This document shows, one piece after another, positions 9,259 through 18,426 of a DNA stretch of 64,000 bases. The DNA lies in NCBI GenBank assembly GCA_019192545.1, contig JAHCMI010000004.1:124001-188000 (forward strand). Direction: 5' to 3'. Made by a program: the position numbers and the translations under genes. The notes under the pieces were generated by a model that worked only from the letters and a program-made list of their open reading frames with translations, did no database searches and was not told the origin of the DNA. Numbering within the stretch: the first letter of the stretch is position 1; each line of letters begins with the position of its first letter. Origin of the DNA: Rivularia sp. MS3 (GTDB lineage: Bacteria > Cyanobacteriota > Cyanobacteriia > Cyanobacteriales > Nostocaceae).

Positions 9259-9909
9259 TTTTAGCACCTTAATTTTGAGATAGCACCACTGTGAAATTAC
9301 CCTTCATCCCCATTCATAATGCAAACAGGATGTATTAATGCATGTAAACAAGCATAAAAGGGATGCTATTACTCATTTTTCCCAAAAAACTTCATCAAAT
9401 ATACATGAAGGGAGTTGACAATGAAAATTTAACTCCCGTTGATTAAATCACAATGTATTCAAATATTCATTCAAATGACTCGTTCGTTAGCCTTTGAGAA
9501 TATGTATCACCTCTTACCCGCAAGCTATATTTTGACTGCATTGATATTATTTTTCTGTAGTTTATAAGCCTTACCATACAACCAAAGTATTCGTCAAATC
9601 AAGAATTAAATGGATAGGTTTTACTTGCTACCTAAAGACAATTTTATGTATCAACGAAGCATAAAGGGTTACGCAATCTGTTGGTAGCAAATTTGAACTT
9701 ATCGGGATATTAACTCCTTAAAAAAAAGAATTATCATCTATCTCAAGACATATTTTTTATTCTTCACTGAAAATTTATAAAGGATAGCGATCCTCGCGAT
9801 CTCGATGAAGATTCAGCAAAAATACGGGGATAGGCAATAAATTTAATAAAGCTAAGTCTATAGTCAGAATATTGTTACGTAGGAATACGTTTGTCGCTCA
9901 AAACTTAGC
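9259..9909. other. Non-coding spacer
   Basis: 650 bases between the coiled-coil gene and the sugar transferase gene. AT-rich, no open frame of note, no clear terminator or riboswitch. Must contain two divergent promoters. Confidence 0.45.
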
Positions 9910-9930
9910 TTGGCTACGTTCCAATTACTG

Positions 9931-10593
9931 ATGATAAGTCTTACAAAAGGTGCAATTTCAAATACTTGGGTTCCGCTAATTACACCCCATGCTTCAGTTA
10001 ATTCTAGATTTAAGCGTTTGCTAGATATTCTGGGTAGTATAGTGGGTTTAGTAATTCTAGCTATTGTATTTTTACCAATTGCGATCGCGATAAAAATTAA
10101 CAGCCCCGGTCCAATTTTCTTTACACAAGAGAGGTACGGACTTTACGGAAATACATTTTACATTCGTAAATTTCGCTCAATGGTTACGGATGCAGAACAA
10201 TTAAAATCGCAAGTAGAAAATGAAGCTAACGGACATTTCTTTAAAAGCAAAAATGATTTTCGAGTTACTAGAGTAGGACGTTTTTTGAGAAGTACAAGTT
10301 TAGACGAGCTTCCCCAATTCTGGAACGTTCTTTTAGGTGAAATGAGTTTAGTTGGAACTCGTCCCCCTACAGGTGATGAAGTAATGCATTACTCCGAGCA
10401 TCACTGGCAACGCTTGCATGTCAAACCTGGTTTAACAGGGGAATGGCAAGTAAACGGACGTTCTCAAATCAAAGATTTTGAACAAGTCTTCGAGTTAGAC
10501 TTGCAATATCAATCGAAATGGCATCAATTTTACGATTTATCGTTAATTATCAAAACAATTTATGTCATTTTTGCCCGTATAGGAGCATTTTAA
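9931..10593 (+). CDS. Polyprenyl-phosphate sugar-1-phosphate transferase
   Basis: About 220 residues of the bacterial sugar transferase family (WbaP/HepC type). It starts exopolysaccharide or envelope polysaccharide units by moving a sugar phosphate to a polyprenyl phosphate at the inner membrane. Visible: FKRLLDILGSIVGL leading into one transmembrane helix, then INSPGPIFFTQERYG, FYIRKFRSM, TSLDELPQFWNVL and the C-terminal GLTGEWQVNGR block. The length is the short, single-domain form. A TTG at 9910 could add seven residues, and neither start has a good ribosome-binding site. Together with the ABC exporter and galE nearby it suggests polysaccharide export, although they are not one operon. 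Heterocyst HepC is a possible but unproven identity. Confidence 0.85.
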   Translation: MISLTKGAISNTWVPLITPHASVNSRFKRLLDILGSIVGLVILAIVFLPIAIAIKINSPGPIFFTQERYGLYGNTFYIRKFRSMVTDAEQLKSQVENEANGHFFKSKNDFRVTRVGRFLRSTSLDELPQFWNVLLGEMSLVGTRPPTGDEVMHYSEHHWQRLHVKPGLTGEWQVNGRSQIKDFEQVFELDLQYQSKWHQFYDLSLIIKTIYVIFARIGAF

Positions 10594-10688
10594 ATCAGTT
10601 ATCAGCGAGCAGCAAGCAGTAAGTTGGGTTAGACGCATGAAATAATGAGTTACCAAAGAATCATTTTTCAAAAGCGTTGTAACCCGAC

Positions 10689-10724
10689 ATTTCGATTTTT
10701 TATCAAAGAATCAAAAATCGAAAT
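10689..10724. repeat. Perfect 12-bp inverted repeat
   Basis: ATTTCGATTTTT (10689-10700) and AAAAATCGAAAT (10713-10724) with a 12-base loop, about 95 bases after the sugar transferase stop. There is no following T-run, so a terminator role is doubtful. No other gene is seen in 10594-10895. Confidence 0.6.
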
Positions 10725-10895
10725 ACAAATATTCTTTAAGCTTCTGTTAATTAACCCTTTACCTAGGCTACGGCAGTTTCAGTTGAATAGAAATACACCT
10801 TCATCCCAAAATAGCGGACAAAGCAAGGGATGAAGCAAAGCGCAACCGAACCTAAATATACATTGTCTTAACCATCAAAATGAATATGGTGGAGT

Positions 10896-11014
10896 ACTGT
10901 TCACTGTTCACTGTTCACTGTTCACTGTTCACTGCTCACTGTTCACTGCTCACTGTTCACTGTTCACTGTTCACTGTTCACTGTTCACTGCTCACTGTTC
11001 ACTGTTCACTGTTA
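10896..11014. repeat. 17-copy heptamer tandem array (ACTGTTC)
   Basis: Seventeen contiguous 7-bp units counted by eye. Thirteen are ACTGTTC, three are ACTGCTC (10931, 10945, 10987), and the last is ACTGTTA, which contains the complement of the ABC transporter stop codon. It is the longest clean array in the window. Confidence 0.95.
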
Positions 11015-12760
11015 ATGCAGCAACTCTTCTACCTGATGCTGGCTCCATAAATCCCTGTAAAGTCCGGGTTGTTGTAAAAGCTCTACTTGAGTACCAGTTT
11101 GTACAATTTTACCTTTATCCATAACCAAAATTCTATCTGCTGCTGCTGCTGCTGATAATTGATGAGTGATAAAAACAACTGTCTTGCGCTTTGTACCGCT
11201 AGAAAGATTTTTTAAAATTTGTGTAGCAGTTTGATTATCTACACTTGAGAGTGCATCATCTAAAATTAATACCGGAGCATCAACTAACATCGCTCTAGCT
11301 AAAGCCGTGCGCTGCCTTTGGCCGCCAGAAAGAGTAATTCCGCGTTCGCCTACAAGAGTATTATATTGTTGGGGAAAGTTTCCTATTTCTGAGCTAATTT
11401 GCGATAGTTTGGCAGCAGTCTCAACTTCTTGCTGTTCGGCTAAAGGGTCTCCATAACGGATATTATTTTGAATTGTAGTGCTAAACAGAAAGCTGTCTTG
11501 AGGAACATAAGCAATCGCATCTCTTAAATCTGTTAAAGCGATTTGAGTAATGTCTGTTCCATCTAAAAATAATTGTCCTTTATCAATATCTAATAAACGC
11601 GGTAAACAATTAGCTAAAGTTGATTTACCCGAACCTATAGCCCCAACAATTGCAATTGTTTCTCCCGGACTGATATTAAAACTAATATTATCTAATGCGG
11701 CGGTTTCCGAACCGGGATAAGTAAAACTTAAATTTTCAGCGGTTAATTCTCCTCTAACCGTTTCTCGTGATAATCTAATCACATCACTATCATCTTTTAT
11801 TTTTGGTTGTACGCTAAAAATAGATTCAACTCTGTCAACGCTGACTTCACCACGCTGATAAGCAGTAATAGTAAATCCTAATAAAGCTGTGGGAAATATT
11901 AGACGCTCAATATACAGTAACAGCTTGACAAAATCACCTACATCGATACTAGAACCAATCCTGCCCGCTCCTATCCAAATAATTATCAAAGTACTGATAT
12001 TAGCTAATCCCCCAATCAAGGGAAACAGAGTATTGCGGGTTTGGGCTAATTTTAAGTTAGCTTTTAATAAATGCCGATTTCGTTTAGCAAAGGCACGACG
12101 TTCGTTGTCTTCTTGAGCATAAATTTTTATTAAGGAAATACCGCTAATATCTTCTTGAATCAGGTTGCTGATATCCGAAATATTTTCCTGTACGGAGCTT
12201 TGTTGATTGCGGAGACGTTCGCTAAATAGCAATACCATAAAAAACATTATCGGATAAGGTATTAATGCTAATACAGCTAGCTGTAGATTCAGAGAAAGCA
12301 TTACCGGTAAAGTCAGAGCATAAGCAAACATGGTATTTGCAAAACTCAACACTACAAAACCCAGCAATCGCCGAATATTATCAACATCGCTCGTTGCACG
12401 ACTAATTAAGTCTCCCGCTTTATTAGTTGCAAAATAAGAAGGCTCCAACTTCAGCAAATGTTCAAAGATTTGCTGCTTGAGGTCAAATTCTACCTGTCTC
12501 CCCACCCCAAATATCCAGATGCGAGAAGCCATTCTTATCAACCACATTGAGGAACTGAGTGAAATAATAAGTATGGAGTAGCGGATGATTTGTCCGTATT
12601 CAAAGTTTTCCGAAAGTTTCTTAACGCAATCTCCAATTAATGAAGGTATGTAAACCCCCAATCCATTAACAACTAGTAGGGCGACAATACCTAAAGTTGT
12701 TGCTCGCCAATGAGGGCGTAGATAAGCAACAAGTTTGACAAAGCGTCGTGATTGTGACAT
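11012..12760 (-). CDS. ABC exporter, fused membrane and ATPase domains
   Basis: 582 residues: about 320 residues of six-helix exporter membrane domain, then a nucleotide-binding domain with Walker A GAIGSGKST near residue 370, Q-loop, signature LSGGQRQR, Walker B VLILDDALSS and an H-loop (FITHQLS). It acts as a homo- or heterodimer in the inner membrane and exports a lipid, polysaccharide precursor or drug. HepA, which exports heterocyst polysaccharide, has the same layout, but the substrate cannot be told here. The stop codon lies in the last unit of a 17-copy heptamer array. Confidence 0.9.
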   Translation of the reverse strand: MSQSRRFVKLVAYLRPHWRATTLGIVALLVVNGLGVYIPSLIGDCVKKLSENFEYGQIIRYSILIISLSSSMWLIRMASRIWIFGVGRQVEFDLKQQIFEHLLKLEPSYFATNKAGDLISRATSDVDNIRRLLGFVVLSFANTMFAYALTLPVMLSLNLQLAVLALIPYPIMFFMVLLFSERLRNQQSSVQENISDISNLIQEDISGISLIKIYAQEDNERRAFAKRNRHLLKANLKLAQTRNTLFPLIGGLANISTLIIIWIGAGRIGSSIDVGDFVKLLLYIERLIFPTALLGFTITAYQRGEVSVDRVESIFSVQPKIKDDSDVIRLSRETVRGELTAENLSFTYPGSETAALDNISFNISPGETIAIVGAIGSGKSTLANCLPRLLDIDKGQLFLDGTDITQIALTDLRDAIAYVPQDSFLFSTTIQNNIRYGDPLAEQQEVETAAKLSQISSEIGNFPQQYNTLVGERGITLSGGQRQRTALARAMLVDAPVLILDDALSSVDNQTATQILKNLSSGTKRKTVVFITHQLSAAAAADRILVMDKGKIVQTGTQVELLQQPGLYRDLWSQHQVEELLH

Positions 12761-12970
12761 TCGAGCAATTAATTACCGATTATCAATTATCAGGTATCAA
12801 CGAACAATTTTCAATGAAGAATTTTTATTCGTTTGCTCTAGCAGTCGGTTTGATTGAAATCGATGGGTGAAGACAGGGAAGAGGGGGAAGCAGAGGAAGA
12901 GGGGGGAGAGGGGGAGAAAATAATTTTGATATTTACAATATGCCCATCCAAACTAACGGGACAAACCATT

Positions 12971-13102
12971 ACTACTAGTCTGTTTCATTAAAATTGACGG
13001 GTGAAGGCAGGCAGGGGGAGCAGGGGGAGCAGGGGAGGCAGGGGGAGAAAAGAATTTTGAGAAAAAATAAACACATCAAAACTAATGCAAAGGAGTACTA
13101 CT
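12971..13102. mobile_element. MITE-like inverted-repeat element, family B, copy 2
   Basis: The left end ACTACTAGTCTGTTTCATTA and the following AAATTGACGGGT match, in inverted orientation, the right end around 13072-13102 (reverse complement AGTAGTACTCCTTTGCATTA). The inside is a purine-rich GCAGGGGGA run. A more degenerate copy with similar ends and the same purine-rich core precedes it (about 12835-12975), and family B copy 3 overlaps it on the right. No coding capacity. Confidence 0.6.
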
Positions 13103-13217
13103 CGTTTTCATTAAAATTGACGGGTTTGTAGTTGCGCTTCAGCGCCAAATATTTGGCGCTGAAGCGCAACTACGAACAATAATTTACCTATCAAAACTAA
13201 TGAAAAGAACCAGTAGT
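13097..13217. mobile_element. MITE-like inverted-repeat element, family B, copy 3
   Basis: The left end ACTACTCGTTTTCATTAAAA and the right end (reverse complement ACTACTGGTTCTTTTCATTA) form imperfect terminal inverted repeats. The centre is a perfect 46-bp palindrome (13128-13173). 121 bp, non-coding, in the spacer between the ABC exporter and the membrane protein gene. Confidence 0.65.
13128..13173. repeat. Perfect 46-bp palindrome
   Basis: A 23-base arm, GTAGTTGCGCTTCAGCGCC followed by AAAT, meets its exact complement with no loop. It can extrude as a cruciform or fold as a long RNA hairpin. Half-sites GTAGTTGCGCTT recur at about 31450. Confidence 0.9.
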
Positions 13218-13281
13218 GCCTAAAAACAAAAAACTAGGGCACGGCATCTACCACACCCTAGTCATTTTTATGACAAACAAT

Positions 13282-13968
13282 CTATTGAGGACGTAAGAAA
13301 CGATTTACTTGTGCTAGATAACTTTCCCAAACTTGTGTTGTTAACTGCAAAGTTTCTGCATTCGGTACAAAGTCTTCTAAACGTAAGCCCCGACGGCGAA
13401 TAGTTTGAGGTCTTTGCAAAAGATATGGTGGAATATTTATACTGCTAGGATTTAATGCGATTGTGTTCGGATCTGGATTTACTTGAGGGACAACAGTATC
13501 GCTGAGGATACCTGACATATTTGCTACAGATGTATCTCCAGCAAATGCGACAAGGGTTGCAGATTTCGATTCAACTAAAGCGACATCGGGATAAGCTGCT
13601 CTTGCTACAGGGGATTGAATCAAGAAATAAGCCACCGCTGGTGTACTTGCTAACAATAATATAGTCAGTGCCCAACCGACTAAAAATCCTCCGGGTTTGT
13701 CTATCGCTCCGCCTTTTATTCTTTGAGCGGCGAAAGTCATCAGTAGAATTGCTGCACCCAAGGGTTTAAGAGGAAACGATACTACTCTCCATAAAGAAGC
13801 AATAGCTGGTTCGTTAGGATTAACGAAGGACAACAATAAGATAATCAAAAAAACTACCACTACCAATCGCCCTACAAAGTTTCCGGTTGGGTAGAATTTT
13901 TGAAATAGGCTAAATACAACAGTACCTATAAGTAGCCATAAAAGTACTCGGCTTAGCAGTTCAAACAT
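13282..13968 (-). CDS. Membrane protein of unknown function
   Basis: 228 residues. Four hydrophobic segments lie in the first ~125 residues (LLWLLIGTVVFSLFQKF, LVVVVFLIILLLSFV, PLGAAILLMTFAAQR, GWALTILLLASTPAVAYFL). A ~100-residue hydrophilic tail follows, probably periplasmic, ending in a conserved-looking ETLQLTTQVWESYLAQVNRF. It resembles a conserved cyanobacterial membrane protein, possibly a helper for a YdcF-type protein, but no domain is recognised with certainty. Confidence 0.7.
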   Translation of the reverse strand: MFELLSRVLLWLLIGTVVFSLFQKFYPTGNFVGRLVVVVFLIILLLSFVNPNEPAIASLWRVVSFPLKPLGAAILLMTFAAQRIKGGAIDKPGGFLVGWALTILLLASTPAVAYFLIQSPVARAAYPDVALVESKSATLVAFAGDTSVANMSGILSDTVVPQVNPDPNTIALNPSSINIPPYLLQRPQTIRRRGLRLEDFVPNAETLQLTTQVWESYLAQVNRFLRPQ

Positions 13969-14219
13969 AAATTCACTCTCAAATGTTTTTTTACAGTCAA
14001 CCTATATGGCTTTGGGCAATGATTTATTCTACTGTCAAATGGTAGTAGCACCATTACTTGACTTCAAATACCTCATACCCTACACACTAAAATTACCTTC
14101 GTAGTGATTTTAGTGCAATTTTTATCAACAATGTTTAGTATTTGTAGTCCTGGGGATAAGTAATTACGCTGCCATTAAACTAAATTTATGATGTAATGGT
14201 TTATTTCACAGCAAAATCT

Positions 14220-15221
14220 ATGTCTTCCGAACAGTCTACTATTTTAGTCACTGGAGGAGCCGGGTATATTGGCTCACACACTGTTTTAGCTTTAAAAAAA
14301 GCTGGTTATGAAGTTTTGATACTAGATAATTTAGTTTATGGACATCGCGATTTAGTCGAAAAAGTTCTTCAAGTTGAACTGATTCAAGGAGATACGGGCG
14401 ATCGCGAATTATTAGATAACTTATTTAAATCTCGTAACATTGCGGCAGTAATGCATTTTTCTGCTTATGCTTATGTCGGAGAATCGGTTTCTAATCCGGC
14501 TAAATATTATCGCAACAACGTTATTGGTACAATCACTTTGCTAGAAGCAATGTTGGCAGCAGAAGTCAAAAAGTTTGTATTTTCTTCAACTTGTGCAACA
14601 TACGGAGTACCCGAACAAGTTCCGATACCAGAAGATCACCCCCAAAATCCAATCAATCCTTATGGCGCTACCAAGTTGATGGTAGAGCGAATACTTTCAG
14701 ATTTTAACGAAGCATACGATTTTAAATCAGTACGTTTTCGATACTTTAATGCAGCAGGTGCCGATCCATCCGGCAATTTAGGAGAAGATCATAACCCCGA
14801 GACTCATTTGATTCCCTTAGTATTGCAGACAGCTCTAGGAAAACGCGAGTCAATTTCTATTTTTGGAACCGATTATCCCACAGAAGACGGTACCTGCGTT
14901 CGCGATTATATTCATGTAAGTGATTTAGCAGACGCTCACGTACTAGGCTTAGAATATTTACTCAAAGGAGGCGAAAGCGCTTTCTTCAATTTAGGCAACG
15001 GAAACGGTTTTTCCGTCAAAGAAATAATTGAAGCTGCCAGAAATGTAACCGGTGAAGAAATCAAAGCAATAGAGTGCGATCGCCGTCCTGGAGACCCCCC
15101 AGCGCTGATTGGTAGCGCCGAAAAAGCTCGAAAAATTTTAGGCTGGCAACCACAATATACTTCTATTAAAGATATTATTACCCACGCTTGGGAATGGCAT
15201 AAAAAGCGACACGGGAGTTAG
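14220..15221 (+). CDS. galE: UDP-glucose 4-epimerase
   Basis: 333 residues from the ATG at 14220. An upstream ATG at 14196 would add eight residues. Extended short-chain dehydrogenase with NAD motif GGAGYIG, the catalytic SST...YGATK pair (Tyr-x3-Lys), FNAAGADPSG and the DGTCVRDYIHV block typical of GalE. It interconverts UDP-glucose and UDP-galactose in the cytoplasm, feeding glycolipid and polysaccharide synthesis. The stop codon TAG lies at the start of a GGAGTTAGGAGAGG purine repeat. Confidence 0.93.
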   Translation: MSSEQSTILVTGGAGYIGSHTVLALKKAGYEVLILDNLVYGHRDLVEKVLQVELIQGDTGDRELLDNLFKSRNIAAVMHFSAYAYVGESVSNPAKYYRNNVIGTITLLEAMLAAEVKKFVFSSTCATYGVPEQVPIPEDHPQNPINPYGATKLMVERILSDFNEAYDFKSVRFRYFNAAGADPSGNLGEDHNPETHLIPLVLQTALGKRESISIFGTDYPTEDGTCVRDYIHVSDLADAHVLGLEYLLKGGESAFFNLGNGNGFSVKEIIEAARNVTGEEIKAIECDRRPGDPPALIGSAEKARKILGWQPQYTSIKDIITHAWEWHKKRHGS

Positions 15222-15292
15222 GAGAGGAGAGGGAGAGAGGGAGAGAGGGAGAGAGGGAGAGAGGGAGAGAGGGAGAAAGGGAGAGAAAAAGA
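15217..15292. repeat. Purine-rich GAGGGAGA repeat starting in the galE stop codon
   Basis: A run of about eight GAGGGAGA units follows the GAGTTAGGAG in which the galE stop is embedded. Two heptamer-like AGTAGCA/AGTAAGT runs follow to about 15348. Confidence 0.85.
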
Positions 15293-15366
15293 ATTAATCC
15301 ATCCCAATTACCAAGTAGCAAGTAGCAAGTAGTAAGTAGTAAGTAGCAATCCCCCATGCCCAATTA

Positions 15367-15954
15367 TCAACTTCTCCCTCTTCGCATCACGGCAAATATC
15401 CCTCCAATAATTACTAAAGCTCCTAAGCCTATAGCCCAAATTGGTAGGGGAAAAGTTTGTTCTTCTGTTTGAATCGTATTGACATTTTTGATTTCTTGTG
15501 AGGTCTGCGTTTCTTGTTGATTATTGTTAGATTGATTAGTTGATTTATTAGTGCCAGCAGCTACGGTTACATCAAACTTTAATGTAAAAGGTTTGAAGCT
15601 GTCATCATTTGCAGGTTTACCACTAAGCTCTAATTTATAAGCTCCGGGTTTAGGGAATGTAATTTTTGTTCCTGGAATACCTTGATACCGTTCTGCCGAT
15701 ACAGGCTCTAAACTCGGTTGAGCCAAAGGTTCTGCTGTTGCTTTACGAGGTTCGCTATAAACAGCTAGTTGACAATCGCACTCTTTAAGAGGAATAACCT
15801 TACCTCCCTTTCGAGTTAAAGCAAACCAAGTTTGTGCAGCTTCACCAGCCCGAGGAGTATCGTCTGGTTCAATATGCAAAGTTGCACCTACATCTTGTGA
15901 AACCTCTGTTTTGTGTGCCAAAGCCGAAGGAATTAAAAAAGATAAAAAATTCAT
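15367..15954 (-). CDS. Anchored periplasmic YtkA/CopC-like protein
   Basis: 195 residues. A short N-terminal signal sequence ends SALA, so cleavage would leave His as the mature N-terminus (HKTEVSQ), as in CopC-type copper proteins. A ~120-residue beta-rich domain follows (TLHIEPDDTPRAGEAAQTWF...FKPFTLKFDVTV), recalling YtkA/FixH-like or CopC folds and containing a CDC motif. A Gln/Asn/Thr-rich linker leads to a C-terminal transmembrane anchor (LPIWAIGLGALVIIGGIFAV) ending in Arg. It lies downstream of the SafE-like gene on the same strand. A copper or heavy-metal role is inferred. Confidence 0.7.
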   Translation of the reverse strand: MNFLSFLIPSALAHKTEVSQDVGATLHIEPDDTPRAGEAAQTWFALTRKGGKVIPLKECDCQLAVYSEPRKATAEPLAQPSLEPVSAERYQGIPGTKITFPKPGAYKLELSGKPANDDSFKPFTLKFDVTVAAGTNKSTNQSNNNQQETQTSQEIKNVNTIQTEEQTFPLPIWAIGLGALVIIGGIFAVMRRGRS

Positions 15955-16193
15955 TTAAAAACTTGGTAATAGGTAATTGGGCATAGGGCATAGGGCATAG
16001 GAGTGAGCATAATTCGTAATTCGTAATTCGTAATATGGCGCATTCGCGCCACGCAAGCTACGTAATTAATCCCCCATAAATAGAATTTAGGGGCTTCAAC
16101 AAAGAATCGGAATTGTTGTCCACGGATAAATCCAGGGGCTTCTGACCTTAATAATTTACCTGGTGAGAAAGGGAGGGAAAAGAGAACTAGTTC

Positions 16194-16281
16194 TACTCAT
16201 TACTCATTACTCATTACTTATTACTCGCTACTCGCTACTTGGTAACTGCTAACTGTTCACTGCTCACTGCTCACTGTTCAC
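16194..16281. repeat. Heptamer tandem array downstream of the SafE-like gene
   Basis: About a dozen degenerate 7-bp units drifting from ACTCATT through ACTCGCT to ACTGCTC/ACTGTTC. The array ends directly at the stop codon of the gene on the minus strand. Confidence 0.85.
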
Positions 16282-17501
16282 TACTTGCTGGAAACATAAA
16301 ATCTCTGCAAGCCTAATACCGACCAAAAAAGACGGGTTCTGAGTAACAATACTGTAAGGGTTACAATTCCTAAAACAACTGGGGCAAGTTTACTAAGCAA
16401 AGTTGACTGTACGGAACCAAAATAATGAGAACCGATAATTAAGGCATGAAAAACGCTTAATATTAAAGCTGGAACGCTTAATAAATGGATTTTTCGCCAA
16501 TTTTTGCCTAAAGACTTTTGCAAAGAATCAAAACTAGTTAAAGCAGCAGGAGCCATTAAAATTAATCCTATTGCACCAAAAGTTATACCTAGCTGAAATT
16601 CAGGTGTTAAGAAAGAAATACTATTAAGCTTCCAGGAAAATGAATGTTCCATCATGTGAGCGGTATGTGCTAAAGAAAGGACAAAAGCACCAACCCCTAA
16701 AGCACGACGGTAGCGCATAGGTGCTATCCATAAGCGGCTAATAGGACGAGCAATTAACGCTAATATCAGCAATATTAAACCGGCATGTCCGGTATAATCT
16801 GCCATTGTGTCGCCAGTTCGTTGCAGGGTAATTATACCTATGATTAAAGTTACCCAACCGCCCAAACGAAACAATTGAGAGCGTCTGTCTTTACTTACCA
16901 ACGATGCAGATACTCCTACACCCAACATTATTGGCAAGGTTCCCAAACCAAAAGCGAGCATTGTAGCTGCACCCATCCACATATTTCCAGTTTCAGCGGC
17001 TTTAATTTGGGCAGCATAGAGAAAACCACAAGGCATTAAACCCCAAGTCATTCCTAAAAGGGCTGGCGTATACCATGAGTTTTGCAATGACAGTTTGGAC
17101 ATTCCGGCATTCAAGCGATTGTGTAAACCGCTTTGTAGCAACGGATGTAAAAATGGAATTCGCGGTAATAAATTTGGATTAATCTGCCGGAGTCCGAATA
17201 AAATTAACATTAAGCCAGTAATAATTGCTATCCACTGACGTAATTCGCTACCAACGCCTGCTAATTGTCCTCCTTCAAACAATATTGAACCAAGTGCCCC
17301 GATTGCGGCACCAACCAAGCTGTAGCTGAGCATTCGCCCAAAATTTAACAGGATGTGGAATTTTGATTGTTGCCACCAACTAGTATTTTCGCTTTGGGAA
17401 GATAAAGAAAATGCTACAGTCAAAGGACCGCACATTCCTACACAATGACCAAAACTACCTAGAAATCCCAAAGCTGCAATTAGGAAAAAATCAATTACCA
17501 T
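16281..17501 (-). CDS. SafE/UreH-like membrane protein fused to a ferric-reductase-like domain
   Basis: 406 residues. The first ~240 are a SafE/COG2836 (UreH-domain) transporter-like unit opening GFLGSFGHCVGMCGPLTVAF, with the typical Cys/His motif and a second half (LGMTWGLMPCGFLYAA). Residues ~250-400 have four more membrane helices with spaced histidines (HTAHMMEH, WRKIHLLS, FHALIIGSHYFG), like the haem-binding helices of ferric-reductase/MsrQ-type domains. SafE relatives act in copper delivery to oxidases. The fusion suggests metal transport linked to reduction. It shares a strand with metal-binding-type periplasmic proteins on both sides, though the spacers are ~300 bases. Confidence 0.8.
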   Translation of the reverse strand: MVIDFFLIAALGFLGSFGHCVGMCGPLTVAFSLSSQSENTSWWQQSKFHILLNFGRMLSYSLVGAAIGALGSILFEGGQLAGVGSELRQWIAIITGLMLILFGLRQINPNLLPRIPFLHPLLQSGLHNRLNAGMSKLSLQNSWYTPALLGMTWGLMPCGFLYAAQIKAAETGNMWMGAATMLAFGLGTLPIMLGVGVSASLVSKDRRSQLFRLGGWVTLIIGIITLQRTGDTMADYTGHAGLILLILALIARPISRLWIAPMRYRRALGVGAFVLSLAHTAHMMEHSFSWKLNSISFLTPEFQLGITFGAIGLILMAPAALTSFDSLQKSLGKNWRKIHLLSVPALILSVFHALIIGSHYFGSVQSTLLSKLAPVVLGIVTLTVLLLRTRLFWSVLGLQRFYVSSK

Positions 17502-17806
17502 TTTGGATTTTTTAGATGCTGGGTTGTCAAAATTAATTGTAAAAATTGGTTATACAGCATTATGTAATGCTTGTTAGGACGTTAATAAAGGCTGAAACCT
17601 ATTATTATTAAACTTTTAAGCTTTAACTTTTGCGTAGCGCTAAAAATTGGTTTTTAAAGAAAGAGATACGCTTCTTAGCAGCAGAAGCGCTAGCTACAAA
17701 TTCCGACTAGCGAACACTTTGCCATAATTAAGGCATTCAACTCAAGCGCAAGCGCAACTTTTTAAGACTAATTGAATGACAAACCAATTACAAACTAATT
17801 ATGTCC
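17502..17806. other. Spacer inside the candidate metal cluster
   Basis: 305 bases without a gene. AGCGCTA/TAGCGCT-type short inverted repeats occur around 17635-17695. The spacer probably includes the promoter of the SafE-like gene. Confidence 0.4.
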
Positions 17807-18292
17807 TTAATGTTTGTGCTGCTGATGTTGTTGAATTTGCGTCTGTGAAACCTTAACGATTTCCGTATCTTCAATAATTTTACCGTTGCTAGCCCAGTCA
17901 GCATGATTGTTAGCATTCAAAGTCACTTTCACCTGATTTTCACCGGGTTCAAGATTTTCGAGATAATACCAATTGCTATAAAGTCTAGTAATTTTTTTAC
18001 CGTTAACAAAAAGATGAGCGTGCCCTTCTCCCGCTTCGGCTGCGGTATTAATTTTTTCTGGTGCGAATTTAAAGTTAGTAGTTTTAGCTTCTAAGTTCCA
18101 TCCTTTCTTAGCATCTTTAACTACGACTACATCAACAGTAGGAGCCGGTTGCCCTTGAGGAACTTCCATTTTTCCGTGTTTATGTTCGCCATGTCCGCTT
18201 TCCATCTGGGCTACTGTCATAACCGTACTTTTCCCAATCACAACTACGGACACTAATGTAGCTACCGCGACAAACAAGTGTTGAGCTTTCAT
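17807..18292 (-). CDS. His-rich periplasmic protein, putative metal binding
   Basis: 161 residues. The N-terminus has a hydrophobic signal (FVAVATLVSVVVIGKS) followed by a His-rich stretch (GHGEHKHGK). The core is a beta-sandwich-like domain with GHAHLFVNGKKITRLYSNWY and VTLNANNHADWASNGK, and the C-terminus ends HQQHKH. Two terminal His clusters plus conserved His in the core suggest copper, zinc or nickel binding in the periplasm. No family name is certain. It is the first gene on the minus strand before the SafE-like gene. Confidence 0.7.
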   Translation of the reverse strand: MKAQHLFVAVATLVSVVVIGKSTVMTVAQMESGHGEHKHGKMEVPQGQPAPTVDVVVVKDAKKGWNLEAKTTNFKFAPEKINTAAEAGEGHAHLFVNGKKITRLYSNWYYLENLEPGENQVKVTLNANNHADWASNGKIIEDTEIVKVSQTQIQQHQQHKH

Positions 18293-18426
18293 AGCAAAAT
18301 AAGTCAGAAAATTACCCGTTTTAACCCTTGAATATAAAAGTTTTTCCCAATCATGTCAAAAGACAAGCTGTCATAGTTGCAGCATTTTACCTATCATGAA
18401 AATTTTTCTTGCTTTTATAATTATGA

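Noticed and set aside
10645-10833. 62-codon open frame after the sugar transferase gene
   Set aside because: Reads through a perfect 12-bp inverted repeat and shows no family feature.
10896-11014. Regular repeat array considered as CRISPR
   Set aside because: Unit is 7 bp with no spacers; it is an STRR array.
15178-15363. 61-codon minus-strand frame over the galE end
   Set aside because: Made of repeat-encoded Leu/Ser/Pro runs from the GAGGGAGA array.
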